The position numbers and the translations under genes were made by a program. The notes below the pieces were generated by a model. The model saw nothing but the letters and a program-made list of their open reading frames with translations. It searched no databases and had not been told where the DNA came from. DNA of 64,000 nt from Panagrolaimus kolymaensis (lineage: Eukaryota > Nematoda > Chromadorea > Rhabditida > Panagrolaimidae): assembly GCA_028622995.1 (NCBI GenBank), contig JAJQJQ010000019.1, positions 1,178,001 to 1,242,000 of the forward strand. The letters are read 5' to 3'. Below are positions 11,546-22,320 of the stretch, one piece after another (positions within the stretch are counted from its first letter, which is position 1; each line of letters begins with the position of its first letter).

Positions 11546-11553
11546 TATTTATA
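11546..11553 (-). promoter_or_regulatory. TATA-like box of the lipase gene
   Basis: On the minus strand the sequence reads TATAAATA, 64-71 bp before the lipase ATG. Confidence 0.5.
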
Positions 11554-11572
11554 GTCAAATGCGAGAGGCTTT

Positions 11573-11579
11573 CTTATCA
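11573..11579 (-). promoter_or_regulatory. GATA site upstream of the lipase
   Basis: On the minus strand this reads TGATAAG, about 90 bp upstream of the ATG and 20 bp before the TATA-like box. In C. elegans such sites are bound by the gut factor ELT-2, so intestinal expression is a reasonable inference. Confidence 0.45.
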
Positions 11580-11599
11580 CATAACCATTTTTTTTAAGA

Positions 11600-12257
11600 C
11601 GCCTGAAAGACTAACCCTTAACCATTTTTAAGCCATATAAACAATGAAAAAGGATTGATGTTTGGCTTATTTCTTTTTATCAACGAATGTTTGTGATAAT
11701 AAAAAAAAGTATGCATGACTCACAGAAACCCACATCACTTTTAACATTTGATAGATGAATTATGTTTTTTATTTTCAAAAAATGACTTTGTAGCATTGTT
11801 ATTTCTTTTTTGCAACTCTATAGCAAAGATATAAAAAAATTGACGACTTTTAAAAAAATGCTTTTTAACCTTTTTAAAATTAAAAATATTGATGATATTT
11901 TGAGCAACACCAAAATCTAGGAAATGCATTAAAAATGTCTCAAAAAATAAATTAAAATACTTGAAGTTGATGAAATTTTTAAAAAACCATGAGAAAAGTT
12001 TCAAAAAATAATAAAAATTTTCTCCAAATTTAGAATGAATAATTTTAAGCCTACTGCTTTTTTTCATTCGGTCCAAAAAACTTTTAACTCTAAAGTGTTT
12101 TTTTTATCCTCAAAAAATTTTATTTTGCATACTAAAAAACTGTTTTATTTTTCTTTTATTTATTAAATTCTTTCGACAATCAAGAAACAAACAAAAATTA
12201 TTACAAACAAAAAAGGATCATTGAAAAAAAGATAGAAAGAAGAAAAAAAGTTAAAAC
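11600..12257. other. Intergenic, no feature seen
   Basis: AT-rich DNA between the lipase promoter and the receptor gene. A 111-codon minus-strand open frame (11741-12076) is made of Phe, Asn and Lys codons and is judged spurious. Confidence 0.5.
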
Positions 12258-13529
12258 TTAAGGATGCGAGATTAAACTATTAGTTTTCCAGTTCCCCGAT
12301 AAAATTGTAACCGTTGTTGTTTGGGAGCGAGAAAGGCGTGATTTGAATTTTTGATACGATTTGGAAGGATTACAAATCATGAAAAAAACAAATTTAATAA
12401 AACTTAAAATAGCTTCACGATATCCCGTCATAATAAATAAAATTAACAAACATTCAAATAAAACTCGAATTTGAGTAAACATTTGTCGCGGGCGTAAATC
12501 CGTGAGGCCTGATTTACCATCAAGCCAAAGGGGAAGACGAAAATCCAAATACCCAGTGTAATTTTGATTTGAGTTATACGTAACCGAAGTATAAATATAT
12601 ATGCCAAAATATTGTGGCAAAATTGCTTGAATTTTACGTAAACCTTCAATAAAAAATACAAATAAATTCATTAAAGTTTGTAATAAAAGAACCAAATAAA
12701 TTCGAAGGGATTTAAAAAAATCCGTTCGATTATGTTTAATTTGAAATTTAGCTTGCTTTAAAATTTTATACATAATTAATGATGTTGCAATCGAAGATAA
12801 AATTAAACAAATTGGAGGTTTTAAATACATTGTAACAGTAAAAATGCTAAATAAGGCATTATAAAGACGATACAAGAAAACTCCTTCCCATTCTTTTCTA
12901 TCCTTGCATCTCATATCATAATCATCATAATCACTTATATTTAATTCAATCAAACATGGATCAACATAAGAATCAACTATACGAGTTTTGAGCTTATAAA
13001 ATAAATTATTTATATCACAAGAAAGAATAATAAAATTGAAAATTAATATAGTCCATAGAATTCGTAGCTTTTCTGTTAATCGATCATAAAATTCCATAAA
13101 ATATAAAGCTATAAATCGAGAGGATGTTATAAGAAGCAAAGCGGAAAAAGGATTAGCGAGAATAGTGACACTAAAAAATAATTGTAAATAGTACCAATCA
13201 GGGTCTTTTAAAAACGGATAATTTTGAATATAATAAAAACATGGAATTCCCGGTTTTACATAATCAGAAGTATAATTTGCGCATGAATATGTATGGCATA
13301 CAAGTAAATCCCAAAATGCTTGATTAACAATAAACCATCGATAATTTGAAGTAATTCCACCAAAAATAGATATAAAAATTATTAGTATTAAAAGGCCCAT
13401 GCAAATATATCCCAAATCATAATTATACAAGGTTGCAGCAGAAGCTTCCAAAAAACATCTAAATCCATCGATGTTTGTAAAGTTTTTGCCATACACTTGA
13501 CAAATAAAAACATTTGTTGTTTTATTCAT
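12258..13529 (-). CDS. Seven-transmembrane receptor-like protein
   Basis: A single uninterrupted 423-codon frame with an ATG at 13529. Hydrophobic segments lie roughly at residues 39-60, 65-80, 114-145, 155-175, 222-256, 274-297 and 355-386, which suits a serpentine receptor. A short N-terminus with NKT and NFT sites, Cys residues near 24, 83 and 97, a charged loop (residues 257-273, KQAKFQIKHNRTDFFKS) and a basic Ser/Thr-rich C-tail (SRLSRSQTTT) also fit. There is no clear DRY motif (SSRFIALYF follows helix 3), so I place it only loosely among nematode rhodopsin-like or chemoreceptor GPCRs. The lack of introns is unusual beside the other genes here and may point to a retrocopy or intron loss. 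Confidence 0.75.
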   Translation of the reverse strand: MNKTTNVFICQVYGKNFTNIDGFRCFLEASAATLYNYDLGYICMGLLILIIFISIFGGITSNYRWFIVNQAFWDLLVCHTYSCANYTSDYVKPGIPCFYYIQNYPFLKDPDWYYLQLFFSVTILANPFSALLLITSSRFIALYFMEFYDRLTEKLRILWTILIFNFIILSCDINNLFYKLKTRIVDSYVDPCLIELNISDYDDYDMRCKDRKEWEGVFLYRLYNALFSIFTVTMYLKPPICLILSSIATSLIMYKILKQAKFQIKHNRTDFFKSLRIYLVLLLQTLMNLFVFFIEGLRKIQAILPQYFGIYIYTSVTYNSNQNYTGYLDFRLPLWLDGKSGLTDLRPRQMFTQIRVLFECLLILFIMTGYREAILSFIKFVFFMICNPSKSYQKFKSRLSRSQTTTVTILSGNWKTNSLISHP

Positions 13530-15099
13530 ATTTTACTTCCTAACTTCCTTATTTTAAAATAAAAATAAACTGTACTTTTAATAAACTTTTTTTAACAACT
13601 TTATTTTTTTACATTAATCATTTTATATAAAAAAAATTTACACGGAAATTTATTTCTGTTTTGTTACAGTATTTTTACAGTTTTAAATTGATTTTTAACT
13701 GCTTATTAAGTTTTTCAGACTTATGTGGGAAGGAAAATAAGGGGTGAATCAGTATTAGCAAAAACAAAAAATTGGGGTATTAAAAAACACTCAATTTTTT
13801 GATATTAGTAATTTCATATAAAAATTTTTACATGAAAATTATTTCTGTTTTGACACAATATTTTCGTCGTGTCCATAAATTTATTTTTAACTGCTTATTA
13901 AGTGCTAATTTCAAACTTAAATGCCAGTGAGATTAAAAAAGCCCTTACAATAACATATAATTATTGGGTTATTAAAAACACAATTTTTTTGTAGTTCAAA
14001 TTTGATCATGGACTTGGTACTATAAAGATGTTAACTACGAACTTGTGGGGTTTACTTTTGAAGTCCACATATTTGGCACGTGAAAAAAAAAAAGCTTTTG
14101 GGTTTTAATTGAAGCTTGTTTATAAAAATGATTTTGCTCCCCAGATGAGTGGGCTTATTTTCTTTAAAAAAAGTAATAAAAAAAATTGGTATTAATTGAG
14201 TCCACACCTTTTTATGAAAAAGAAAAAACAAAGATAAAAGAGAAAGAAAAGTTTTCAACTAAAAAAAACAAAGAGAGCGAACGAACAAAAAAGAGAAGAA
14301 GAAGAAAACTGCAAAAAAAAAAAATGAAAGAAAGAAGAAATGATTATTTTTTGAAATTTGTGCCGAATTTTTCTTCTTTTTTTCTTTTTTTTTTTGCATG
14401 TAAGGAAGAAAAATAAAAAATCAATAAATTTGCATTTTTTTAAACAACAGCAATCACATTTTTTTGTTTGAAACCTTTAGCAGCAGACTTTACTATTTTG
14501 AAAGCATTTTAAAAGCACTTTTTCATTGAATTGATTATTTTTTTGAATATTTTGTTCAATTTTTTATTTTTTTATGTTATTCGAGAAGAAATAGACTTCT
14601 TCGGCCATAGCTTTGATACAAAAAAAAGAGCAAGAAATTTCATTTATGCTAAGATTAAACAATCCAAAACTATTTTTATTTTGATAACATAGCTGAAGTG
14701 AAAATGTATTCTATACGGTGTGATTTTATTCCAAAACTGATTTTTAGTGGATACAAAAAATAATTTTAATTAGGTAAAAAATGAAACGGTTTTTTGACAA
14801 CTTTTTTTTATTCTCTTCGAAAACAATTGTCGTAAATTGAAAATTGCTAATGTTTACCCAGCTGAAATATCCATCCACTTTATTTATGCTTTTGTTTCAT
14901 CGTTAAATTAAACCAGCTTTTACATACAAAAAAAAGAACAAAACAACCAAAGTAAAAAAGAGAATATTTAAACAAAAAAAAAATTAATAAATACAATGTT
15001 TAGATTTTTTGTTTAAAAAATTTAAAACAACGACTTTTGACTTTCAAATTATTATTTTTAAGTTTAGAAATTAAAACACAATTTTTTATTGTTGTCCAA
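13530..15099. other. Intergenic with degenerate repeat pieces
   Basis: No gene supported. Around 14600-14830 there is a block (start codons absent) that recurs at 23000-23240, 54410-54640 and 59080-59310, recognisable by TTCATTTATGCTA and TTAGTGGATACAAAAAATA. It marks the left edge of the decayed gene cluster. A lysine/arginine-rich frame at 14186-14416 is a purine-run artefact. Confidence 0.5.
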
Positions 15100-15447
15100 A
15101 TGGCTTTGACAATATCCGATGATGCAGTTCGTGGCCCTACAATTAAAAACGACACTGGGAAAACAATAACTACAGTAACTTTCCCTTCGACAAAAGACGA
15201 TGATTCAACTAAAACTATTAGACTCATTTTAGTAAGTTTTTATGGAATTCTTTCTTTTCTTTTTTTGACTAATAAAAATAAAGTTTTGTTGTTGTTTGTT
15301 TTTCAGCTAAATTTAGAAATAGAAGCGACTCAAGGGCCAGCAAATAAAGAAGTTATTATTACTTTGGTTCAAAATGGAAATAATTGGACCTATTCTCGAG
15401 GTGATGAAACTGTAAATGTAACTTCAGTTACTTCTGAATTATATTAA
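15100..15447 (+). CDS. Small hypothetical protein (90 aa, two exons)
   Basis: Exon 1 is 15100-15231 (ATG GCT TTG ACA) and exon 2 is 15307-15447 (TAA), joined in phase 0 across a 75-bp intron with a GTAAGT donor and TTTTTCAG acceptor. The 90-aa product is rich in Thr, Val and Ile in alternating patterns (KTITTVTFPST, KEVIITLVQNG), suggesting a beta-sheet fold. No signal peptide, membrane segment or recognised domain. The balanced amino-acid composition and clean intron argue for a real gene. Function unknown; it sits at the edge of the acidic-protein cluster but does not resemble that family. Confidence 0.65.
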   Translation: MALTISDDAVRGPTIKNDTGKTITTVTFPSTKDDDSTKTIRLILVSFYGILSFLFLTNKNKVLLLFVFQLNLEIEATQGPANKEVIITLVQNGNNWTYSRGDETVNVTSVTSELY

Positions 15448-15929
15448 AAGCTTTAAAATTTAAATTTATTGAATATAAATAATAACTTTAAAAGGAAAAC
15501 AAAATCGTTGAAATTTCCCATTAATAAATTTTCCATATTTTCTAAAGTTTTGCTCCATCGACACACTTACATTTTGCATCAAATAATGACAATTTTATTA
15601 TTTTTACAGATTGGAATTTTGAAAAGCTTGCATTCATTTTTTAAAATGTGTTATTTTTTTAGATTACAAATCCATTGAAAAAAGTTCTGCTTTATGCGTA
15701 ATCAAAATAAAATTGCAAGAAAAAAAACACATTAAAAGTGCGCTGAAATTTCCAAAACAATCAATGAAGGAAAAAAAGCGGACGAGGAAAAATGAATATT
15801 CATTGAAAGCATCATTCAACAAAAAAATGTAAGCTTTGGGTTTTTTCTTTCCTAAAAGAAAGTTCTTTTTTTGAATATTTTAATTATCTTTTTTCTTTTG
15901 TTTTTTTTAAAAGTTTTTGTTTCCAAAAA

Positions 15930-16113
15930 TAAAAGTAATTTGTTAATTGAACTTCATGATGAAGGTTGTTTGGCAAAAGCAATTGAATATGATGCTGATA
16001 AAAGCCCTACTAATTCTCTCGATAATCTTCAAGCTCAAAATGATACAATGATAAGTATCAATAATTTTCTTTCAAATTATGGCCATTGTTTGGAAGAAAT
16101 TTTAAATAATTGA
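15930..16113 (+). pseudogene. Fragment of a small repeated protein family
   Basis: An open frame encodes LLIELHDEGCLAKAIEYDAD and continues to a TGA at 16111-16113. Related fragments occur at 18060-18211 (frameshifted; AIEYDADNQ) and 61440-61520 (the end NYGHCLE...). Which start or upstream exon was used is not clear. It may be the C-terminal exon of a decayed member of the cluster. Confidence 0.4.
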
Positions 16114-16207
16114 CACAACAAAAATAATGAAAGCATTTACACTATTCACCAAAATTTCTTTGACGGAGACACTAAAGCAAAATTACTTAAAATTACAAAC
16201 TTATTCC

Positions 16208-16320
16208 TTCAGTGTCTACCAAATAATTATTATTGCTTTCCTCTTTTGATCGATCTTTTTATTTTCGGTTGTTATTTTTTATAATATTTGTTTTTAAACA
16301 AAGTATCAATTTTGTTCATT
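16208..16320 (+). repeat. Conserved 3'-flank element, copy 3
   Basis: Matches the elements after copies A and B of the cystine-knot gene, starting CTTCAGTGTCTACCAAA, about 95 bp after the stop of the small ORF fragment. Confidence 0.45.
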
Positions 16321-16395
16321 CTTAAAAAAACACAGAAGTAAAATTTGAAAATTTAGTTAAAAAAAAATCAAGCATTATTAATTTTTTAAAAACAG

Positions 16396-16766
16396 TGTTC
16401 TCAAACTCCACTTCCGAATTCACTGTGATTCAGATCATAATTGATTGGAAAGAGAGTGAGTGAAAGTGAAAGCTAAAAGAGTGAGAGTGGATGGGAGTGA
16501 ATTGATGAGAACAGCTCCAAAAAATTTTTTAAAAATCCCGAAAAAATTGTATTTTAATGTGAAAAAAATTCAAAAAAAGTTTAATTTATAAGATCTCACA
16601 ATTTGGTTTTTTTTGTGCCTCAAATGGACTAAAAATGCTGTTTATTATTATCAATGCTCTCTTATTTTCATGAGTGAGAGTAAAATTTTGGAGTTGGAAG
16701 TGAATGAAAAAGAAAAATCAATAGAAGGAGCGAGAGTGAAAAAAAAAATGTGGAGTTTAAGAATTA
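16396..16766. mobile_element. Inverted-repeat element with GAGTG-rich interior
   Basis: Ends are TTCTCAAACTCCAC (16398-16411) and, inverted with one mismatch, GTGGAGTTTAAGAA (16750-16763). Between them are clusters of GAGAGTGAG and AGTGAAAG in both halves. A partial copy with the same end lies at 58155-58340. No coding capacity, so a MITE-like element. I could not define a target duplication. Confidence 0.5.
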
Positions 16767-17093
16767 AACATCAAGAAATTTCTCGCTAGCATTATCTTTT
16801 TCTTTTCTCCAAATTGCATATAAGAAAAGAATTCGTTTGTTAAAAGCTTTAAAATTTTTTTAAATTTCATTTTTATTTAAGCTTCAATGGTAATTTACTA
16901 TCCTTGAGATTTTGAAATCTCGGGTTTTAATTTATTTTTAAAATTTAAATTTTAAAAATAAAAATATTATAGAAACAAAATATTCAAAAAGGAAAGAGAT
17001 CCAAAAAAGTAAAAAGAAAATTGACTTCTTTCTGTTAGTTAATACAAAAATCAATAACAAAAAAATACGGCGGTTGAAAAAAATAAAGAGTTT

Positions 17094-17180
17094 TTTGTTA
17101 GCGCCGAAAGAAAGAAATGTTAAACATTATGACTAATCCACCTACTGCACCCAGCCGTTTTTAATCTATGATTTCCCAGC
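17094..17180 (+). promoter_or_regulatory. Conserved cluster module, copy a (no intact gene after it)
   Basis: Reads GTTAGCGCCGAAAGAAAGAA, then GACTAATCCACC and a CACCCAGCCG segment. It is one of about eleven related modules in the same orientation. Confidence 0.55.
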
Positions 17181-17460
17181 AAATGTTTCTTTAAAAAACG
17201 CACAAAAAAGAAGGAAATATTAGACAAAATTCATCGGCTTTTTATTTTTAGCGCTCTCGGAAGCGGTTTTTTTTTTGAATATGTTGTATTAATTTTATTT
17301 TATAATTTTTTTGAGTATATTGACAAAAAGTAATAAATTTAAAAAATATTTTAAAAAAGCATATTTTAAATGAATTAACTAAAAGTTTTAATTCAAATTG
17401 GTTTCGTCTAGAGGTACAAAGGAAAAGCGGCATCAGCATGATTAATTTAATAATACAACA

Positions 17461-17694
17461 ATAAGTATTAACACTGATATTTTTGAAAACAATAAATCAG
17501 CCATAACAGAAACATTTGCTTCAGAAACATGAACTCTCATTGATGGCTATAATTATGAAATTAATTTTAAAGCAATGTCAGAAAAGCTTGAAAGTCTTGA
17601 AACCATTGAAGAGGTCGATGAAAAAAGGACAGCTTTAAGTTTAAAAAAACAAAGTTGTTCAAATTTCCCATTGAAAAATTTACATATTTTTTAA
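17461..17694 (+). pseudogene. Coding remnant with an internal stop
   Basis: One frame reads ISTDIFENNKSAITETFASE, a TGA stop, then TLIDGYNYEINFKAMSEK and LESLETIEEVDEKRTALSL before ending. Composition is protein-like and unlike the surrounding low-complexity DNA. The family is not recognised. Confidence 0.35.
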
Positions 17695-18059
17695 AAGTTT
17701 TTCTATACAGAAACTTAAATGTCGCATTAAAAATGCCAATTTTAGTATTTTTACAAGTTGGAATTTTTGAAAAGTTTCCATTCTTTTTTTTAAAAGTGTT
17801 ATTTTTGATAACAAATCCATTGAAAAAAAGTTCTGCTTTATGCGTAATCAAAAAAAAACTATTAAAAGTGCACTAAAATTTTGTAAACAATCAATCAATA
17901 ACGAAGAGAAAAAAATTTCATTGAAAGTACCATTCGCCAAACAAAAAATGTTAGCTTTGGGTTTTCTTTTTCACAAAAGAAAGTTCTTTTTTTTGAATAT
18001 TTTAAATTTCTTTTTTCTTCTCTTTTTTTAAAAGTTTTTGTTTCAAAAAATAAAAGGAA

Positions 18060-18211
18060 TTAGCTTATTGAACTTCATGATGAAAGTTTTGGCAATAGCA
18101 ATTGAATATGATGCTGATAATCAGGAACTCCAAGGTCACAAAGAAAAATATAAAAAATTATATATGGATTTCAAACAAGAAGAAATGATTCATTCAACTT
18201 ATAATTATTGA
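18060..18211 (+). pseudogene. Frameshifted copy of the LIELHDE family
   Basis: LIELHDES appears in one frame, then IAIEYDADNQELQGHKEK and a short Lys-rich end in another, closing with TGA. Compared with 15930-16113 it needs a frameshift, so it is non-functional as read. Confidence 0.4.
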
Positions 18212-18400
18212 TAATAATCAATCATTTTTTATACACTTTTAGTTTATTAAAATAAAAAATAAAAAAATTGTAGAAACAAAATATTCAAAAAAAGCTAAAT
18301 AGAAAAGTGAAAAAAAATTTCTCTGCAATTAAAAACTATAAAACAGAACCAGAGTGATTTCTTTTTTCGCTAAAAAAATAAATGAATAAACATCTTTTTT

Positions 18401-18490
18401 TTTGTTAGCGCAAACAGAAAAAAAATGCTTGACCTTTTGACTAACAAACACAAAAACCCATCCGCTTTTAATTGATGATTTCTCACCAAA
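18401..18490 (+). promoter_or_regulatory. Conserved cluster module, copy b (diverged)
   Basis: TTTGTTAGCGCAAACAGAAA followed by a CTAACAAACAC variant and CCCATCCGCTTTTAATTGAT. No exon follows. Confidence 0.45.
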
Positions 18491-18565
18491 TTTTAGCTTT
18501 AAAAACGCATAAAAATGCTAAATAAAATAAGCAACTGAAATAAATATTTTTGGAGTAATAATACC

Positions 18566-18822
18566 TAGGGTTGCACGATTTTGATTAGCCGGCTAATTTA
18601 CCGGCTAATTTACAAGCTAATTAGCCGGCTAATTATAAAAAGTTGTATAACAGGAGGGAGCCTTTGCTACCATTTTCCAAAAAATGTATCCTCTTTTTGT
18701 AATGTTTCGTATATTTTCGTAACATTTCGTAAACATTTGTAGGTTTTCGTAGTAGCGGCTAATTAGCCTGCCTACCGGCTAATTAGCCGTATTTCAATTA
18801 GCCGGCTAATAGTGCAACCCTA
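18566..18822. mobile_element. hAT-type MITE 1 (257 bp)
   Basis: Termini TAGGGTTGCAC and GTGCAACCCTA form inverted repeats, with several internal ATTAGCCGGCTAAT palindromes near both ends. It is flanked by an exact 8-bp duplication ATAATACC (18558-18565 and 18823-18830). Paralogous DNA at about 26984 and 60636 lacks the insert and reads through the target site. An 8-bp duplication with such termini is typical of hAT elements. Confidence 0.9.
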
Positions 18823-18975
18823 ATAATACCTGAAATATTTGATTTTTTCTACTTTATAAAAATTGTAAATAACCAAGTTTTTTGTTTATATTTTTCTATT
18901 ACCAAAATAAATATCAAAATTTAACAAAAAAAAATTTAGAATTTTTTTCGTTTGATTTCTTTTTTAATTTTTTAA

Positions 18976-19185
18976 TCAAAAACAAATTTAATGAAACATT
19001 TGCTTTTAACTTTCCCAGCGTTCATTTTGAGAACATCATGAAACACATCGGCGGCTTCTTTAATTAATTTGGTGTTGGAGTTGTTAAATAAAAAAGCTGC
19101 AAGGGGGGTCAATTGAATGTTTCATTTGAAATTGAAATTTTCCCCAACCAATGTGGCATGACAGAAAAAATTGCTTGTGCCAATG
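18976..19185 (-). pseudogene. GTSNF-family ORF remnant, copy 1
   Basis: Minus-strand translation gives IIGTSNFFCHATLVGE, one in-frame stop, then NNSNTKLIKEAADVFHDVLK. Same family as the copies at 23486, 27071, 54950 and 60720. The stop suggests decay. Confidence 0.4.
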
Positions 19186-19390
19186 ATAATACAGAAATCT
19201 ATTGATCAATTGGACTTGAAATCCTTGTTTTTATTTTAAAATAAAAAAAATATTGTAAAAATAAAATATTCAAAAAGAAAAATGTTAATAAAAATAAAAA
19301 TAAATTTATTCTCTGGAAATTAAAGCAAAAAACAAAGCCAAAGAAATTTTTTTTTTTACTAAAAAAACAGAAGAAAATAAAAATGCTTTT

Positions 19391-19480
19391 TTTTGTTAGC
19401 GCCGAAAGAAAAAAAGCTGAAACGTGTTATGACTAATCCACTCCATGCACCCATCCGCTTTTAATCATTGTTTTCACAAA
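19391..19480 (+). promoter_or_regulatory. Conserved cluster module, copy c (upstream of acidic gene 1)
   Basis: GTTAGCGCCGAAAGAAAAAA, then GTTATGACTAATCCACTCC and CACCCATCCGCTTTTAATC. It ends about 80 bp before the AG acceptor that precedes the ATG at 19564, so it may be promoter DNA. Confidence 0.6.
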
Positions 19481-19563
19481 CATTTTTTTTGATTTTAAAA
19501 ACATTCAAAAAAAAGAAAAGAAAATTTTGACAAAATTCATTGATTTATTTTTTTGCAGAAAAT

Positions 19564-20074
19564 ATGTCAGCCGAAGATCAAGATAATTATATGAAACGAA
19601 AAGCTGAAGATGATGCTCATTATAAAGCAACTTCAGCTATTAAAGCACAAGAAAAGCAAGAATCAGTGGTATTTGTGGCCACTTACCATGGACCGGTAAA
19701 AGATTCGCCAAAACCCGGCGAATTTAAATATTTAATTCAAGAACAAGAAGAAGAAAAAGAAGAAGATGATGAAAGTGAAGAAGAATCATCAGATGATGAA
19801 ACTTCTTCAAAAAGTAAGTTTAAATTCTCAAACAAGTTTATATATTTCAAAGCATTATTTTTTTTAGTTTTAACCGAAAAACAAAAGAAAATTAAAAAAA
19901 TTATTGATGCAAAAAGTAGGTTTCAAATTATATAGTAATAAATTTTTTTTATCATTTTCTTTTTTAGTTGATCAATATGAAGCGGAAGAAAATCGGCCCA
20001 ATTTTATCAGAAGATGGACTTCCGCTGTCATTAATTTATTTCGCCGAAAAAATCGCCCTCATGTCGTTGGATGA
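19564..20074 (+). CDS. Acidic small protein 1 (three exons, 134 aa)
   Basis: Exons 19564-19813, 19868-19915 and 19968-20074 (TGA), with phase 1 introns. A TTTTTTGCAG acceptor ends at 19558, just before the ATG, fitting spliced-leader addition. The protein opens MSAEDQDNYMKRKAEDDAHY, has a middle motif FVATYHGP...PKPGEFKYLIQ, an acidic run (QEEEKEEDDESEEESSDDE), a helical LTEKQKKIKKIIDAK segment and a basic/aromatic tail (RPNFIRRWTSAVINLFRRK). No signal peptide or known domain. Two intact paralogues (50912, 55554) share exon sizes; exon 2 is 48 bp in all three. Conservation of splice sites and reading frame supports function, which is unknown. The charge pattern suggests a disordered intracellular or nuclear protein. 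Confidence 0.75.
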
Positions 20075-20475
20075 TGATCCATCCATCCATCATAAATGTT
20101 TGATTTCTGGGGAATTTATGTTTTCAAAAACGCGCAGAAAATACAAAAAAAGAGTGTTTTCTTGTTGTTGCTTTTTTTCTCTTTTTTTTTGTTTCATTTT
20201 TTCTTCTTTTTTTTTGTACTTCGTTTTTCAATGTTTTTGAATATTTTGTAAAAGCTTTTCTTCTTTTTTTTTGATTTCGTTTGTTTGAAATAAAATAAAT
20301 TTTTTGTTGGCCATTTGAAAATAAATTATTTTTAAAAAAGAATGTCTTCCATAAAGCCTTCCACTATTTCCTGAAAAAGTGACTCACAAAAATATTTAAT
20401 CATCATTGTTTAAAGTAGAAATAACTAATTGAAAATGCAGTAAGAATACCTCAGAAAATAAATAAATAAAAAAGC

Positions 20476-20709
20476 TTAATTGCTAACATTCATATTCGAA
20501 GAAAAAAAAATAGTTTGAAAAAAAAAACAAATTCTTCTTTTAATTTGTTTTAATTTTTGTTTACGATTTTGAATAGAAGGATTTTTTGCGTCAGCAACTT
20601 TGATTTTAAATTCATAAATTTTTTTGATAAATTCCTTTCCATTTTTTGGTGCATAAAAATTAAAAGCACCACTGCCAACAAAAAAAAAACAGACTGGCTG
20701 AAAGCGCAA
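20476..20709 (-). pseudogene. Minus-strand conserved ORF, copy 1
   Basis: Translation includes FVGSGAFNFYAPKNGKEFI and ADAKNPSIQNRKQKLKQ, ending MNVSN. Similar DNA at 51720-51960 and 56430-56699 is frameshifted in homopolymer runs. The residue composition between the runs is protein-like, but no copy has a clear gene structure. Confidence 0.3.
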
Positions 20710-20991
20710 TTTTTTTTGCGCAAATTTTTTTCTTTCACAATAAAATGAAAATGCGTAAAAAAAGACATCAGTCGCTTGGTTTTTTTTTGAACTGGTTAGT
20801 TTTTGTTTTTTCTCTTTTGTTCAGTTTTTTTGTTGCTTTCTTGAAAGCGGTTTTTGTTTTGAATATTTTGTTTTTGTTTTTTTTAGAAAAATATATCGTG
20901 AAATATTAATGAAAAACTTTAATGTAAAGTTACAACAAAACCAATCAATTAAAGGCACCGAAAAGGAGGGATAAAAATTATAAAATTATAA

Positions 20992-21072
20992 TTTAAAAAA
21001 AGAAATAAGATTAGTGCTGGAAATTTTGGAGAAATTTGGACAACTTCAATCGAAGGCAAACAATATTTATAA
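20992..21072 (+). pseudogene. Protein kinase remnant, copy 1
   Basis: Encodes KISAGNFGEIWTTSIEGKQ, which matches the glycine-rich loop (GxFGxxW type) of a protein kinase N-lobe, then stops. A following out-of-frame YLDIIAEVNAF segment (about 21084-21120) resembles helix C. Copy 2 at 52232 shares the same break. Confidence 0.55.
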
Positions 21073-21085
21073 AAACTTAAACTAA

Positions 21086-22230
21086 TACCTTGACATAATA
21101 GCCGAAGTAAATGCATTTTTATAACCATGCGGAGTAATTGATTGAGAAGACATTGCCATTTATTAATTGCTTTAAAAAAGCCAACATGAATTAACTTTTT
21201 TATTTTTTAATCAAATAAACGAAGTCACAAAAAAGGGGAAAAACCTTTTCAAATAATCAAAATCAAAGAAATCGAAAAAGAAAAAAAGGAAATCGCAAAA
21301 AAAAAAAATGATGAATTTGTTAAAAAAGTTTTCAATGATTTTTTGTGAAGTCATGGATTTGCATGATATTTTTAGAAGAAAAGTAACAAAAAAAAAGAAA
21401 AAAACTAAGATTTGCTGAAAGGGAAAAAAATATTTGTTACATAGTTAGAACTTCTTAAATCCGTCAGCTTTAAAATGATTGTTTTATCATTTTTTTGCAG
21501 CCATTTCTTAAATTTCTTGGATTTGCTTGAATTTTAATTAAGAAAAGTAAAACATTTTTCTCCAAGAATTTTTTTTCTTATTCAAAAAGTTTTCATTTAG
21601 ATTTTTTGCACAAACGAAATCTTACACATAAGTGATTTTTTTATGAAAAATTATCTTTTTATGAAACAAAAATCCTAGGCCAAGTATTAAGTATTGACAA
21701 CAATAAAAAAAATATGAATGCAAATATATAAATTTCGCTGAAAAAACTTTTTAACATCGCTTTAAAAAATGTTTCCTCATTTTGATTCTAAAGTTTATAA
21801 AATATTTTTCGTAACGTGGTCGAAAATTCTAAAGAAAATATAAAATATGCATTCAAAAGATTTTTTAATAATTTTTATTTTGCAATGTAAATTGATGTAT
21901 TCTCCCCAACTAGGGACATCTAATGCATGCGACATACAATTAATGGATGATTTAATCCAGCATTTGAAAATGTGGATAAAGAAAAAAGTTAATAAAATAA
22001 CTGGAGAATATACATAAGCAAATTTTTTCGTTTATTTTGACTTTGAGGCAATGAATGACGGTGGCTTGAAATCCCCGGTTTTAAATATTTTTTGAGTTTT
22101 AAAATAAAAAAATTATAGAAGCAAAATATTCAAAAAAGAAAGAGATCAAAAAAAGTAAAAGAAGAATGGCTTCTTTCTGTTAGTTAATACAAAAATCAAT
22201 AAAAAAAAACGACTGTAAAAAAATAAATTG
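21086..22230. other. No gene seen
   Basis: AT-rich, with purine runs and short fragments shared with 52340-52520. No open frame with protein-like composition. Confidence 0.5.
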
Positions 22231-22320
22231 TTTTGTTAGCGCAGAAAGAAAAAAACGCTAGACATTATATGACTAATCAACATACACCTATTCGCCATTA
22301 ATGTTTGATTTCCAAACAAT
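22231..22320 (+). promoter_or_regulatory. Conserved cluster module, copy d (no gene after it)
   Basis: GTTAGCGCAGAAAGAAAAAA, then ATGACTAATCAACATACACC and a diverged TTCGCCATTAATGTTTGATT end. The DNA after it is similar to 53295-53860, and in neither copy does an acidic-protein exon follow. Confidence 0.5.

Noticed and set aside
11741..12076. 111-codon minus-strand frame
   Set aside because: Phe/Asn/Lys composition expected from AT-rich DNA; no splice, promoter or family signal.
14186..14416. Lys/Arg-rich 76-codon frame
   Set aside because: Translation of purine runs; no conservation or gene signals.
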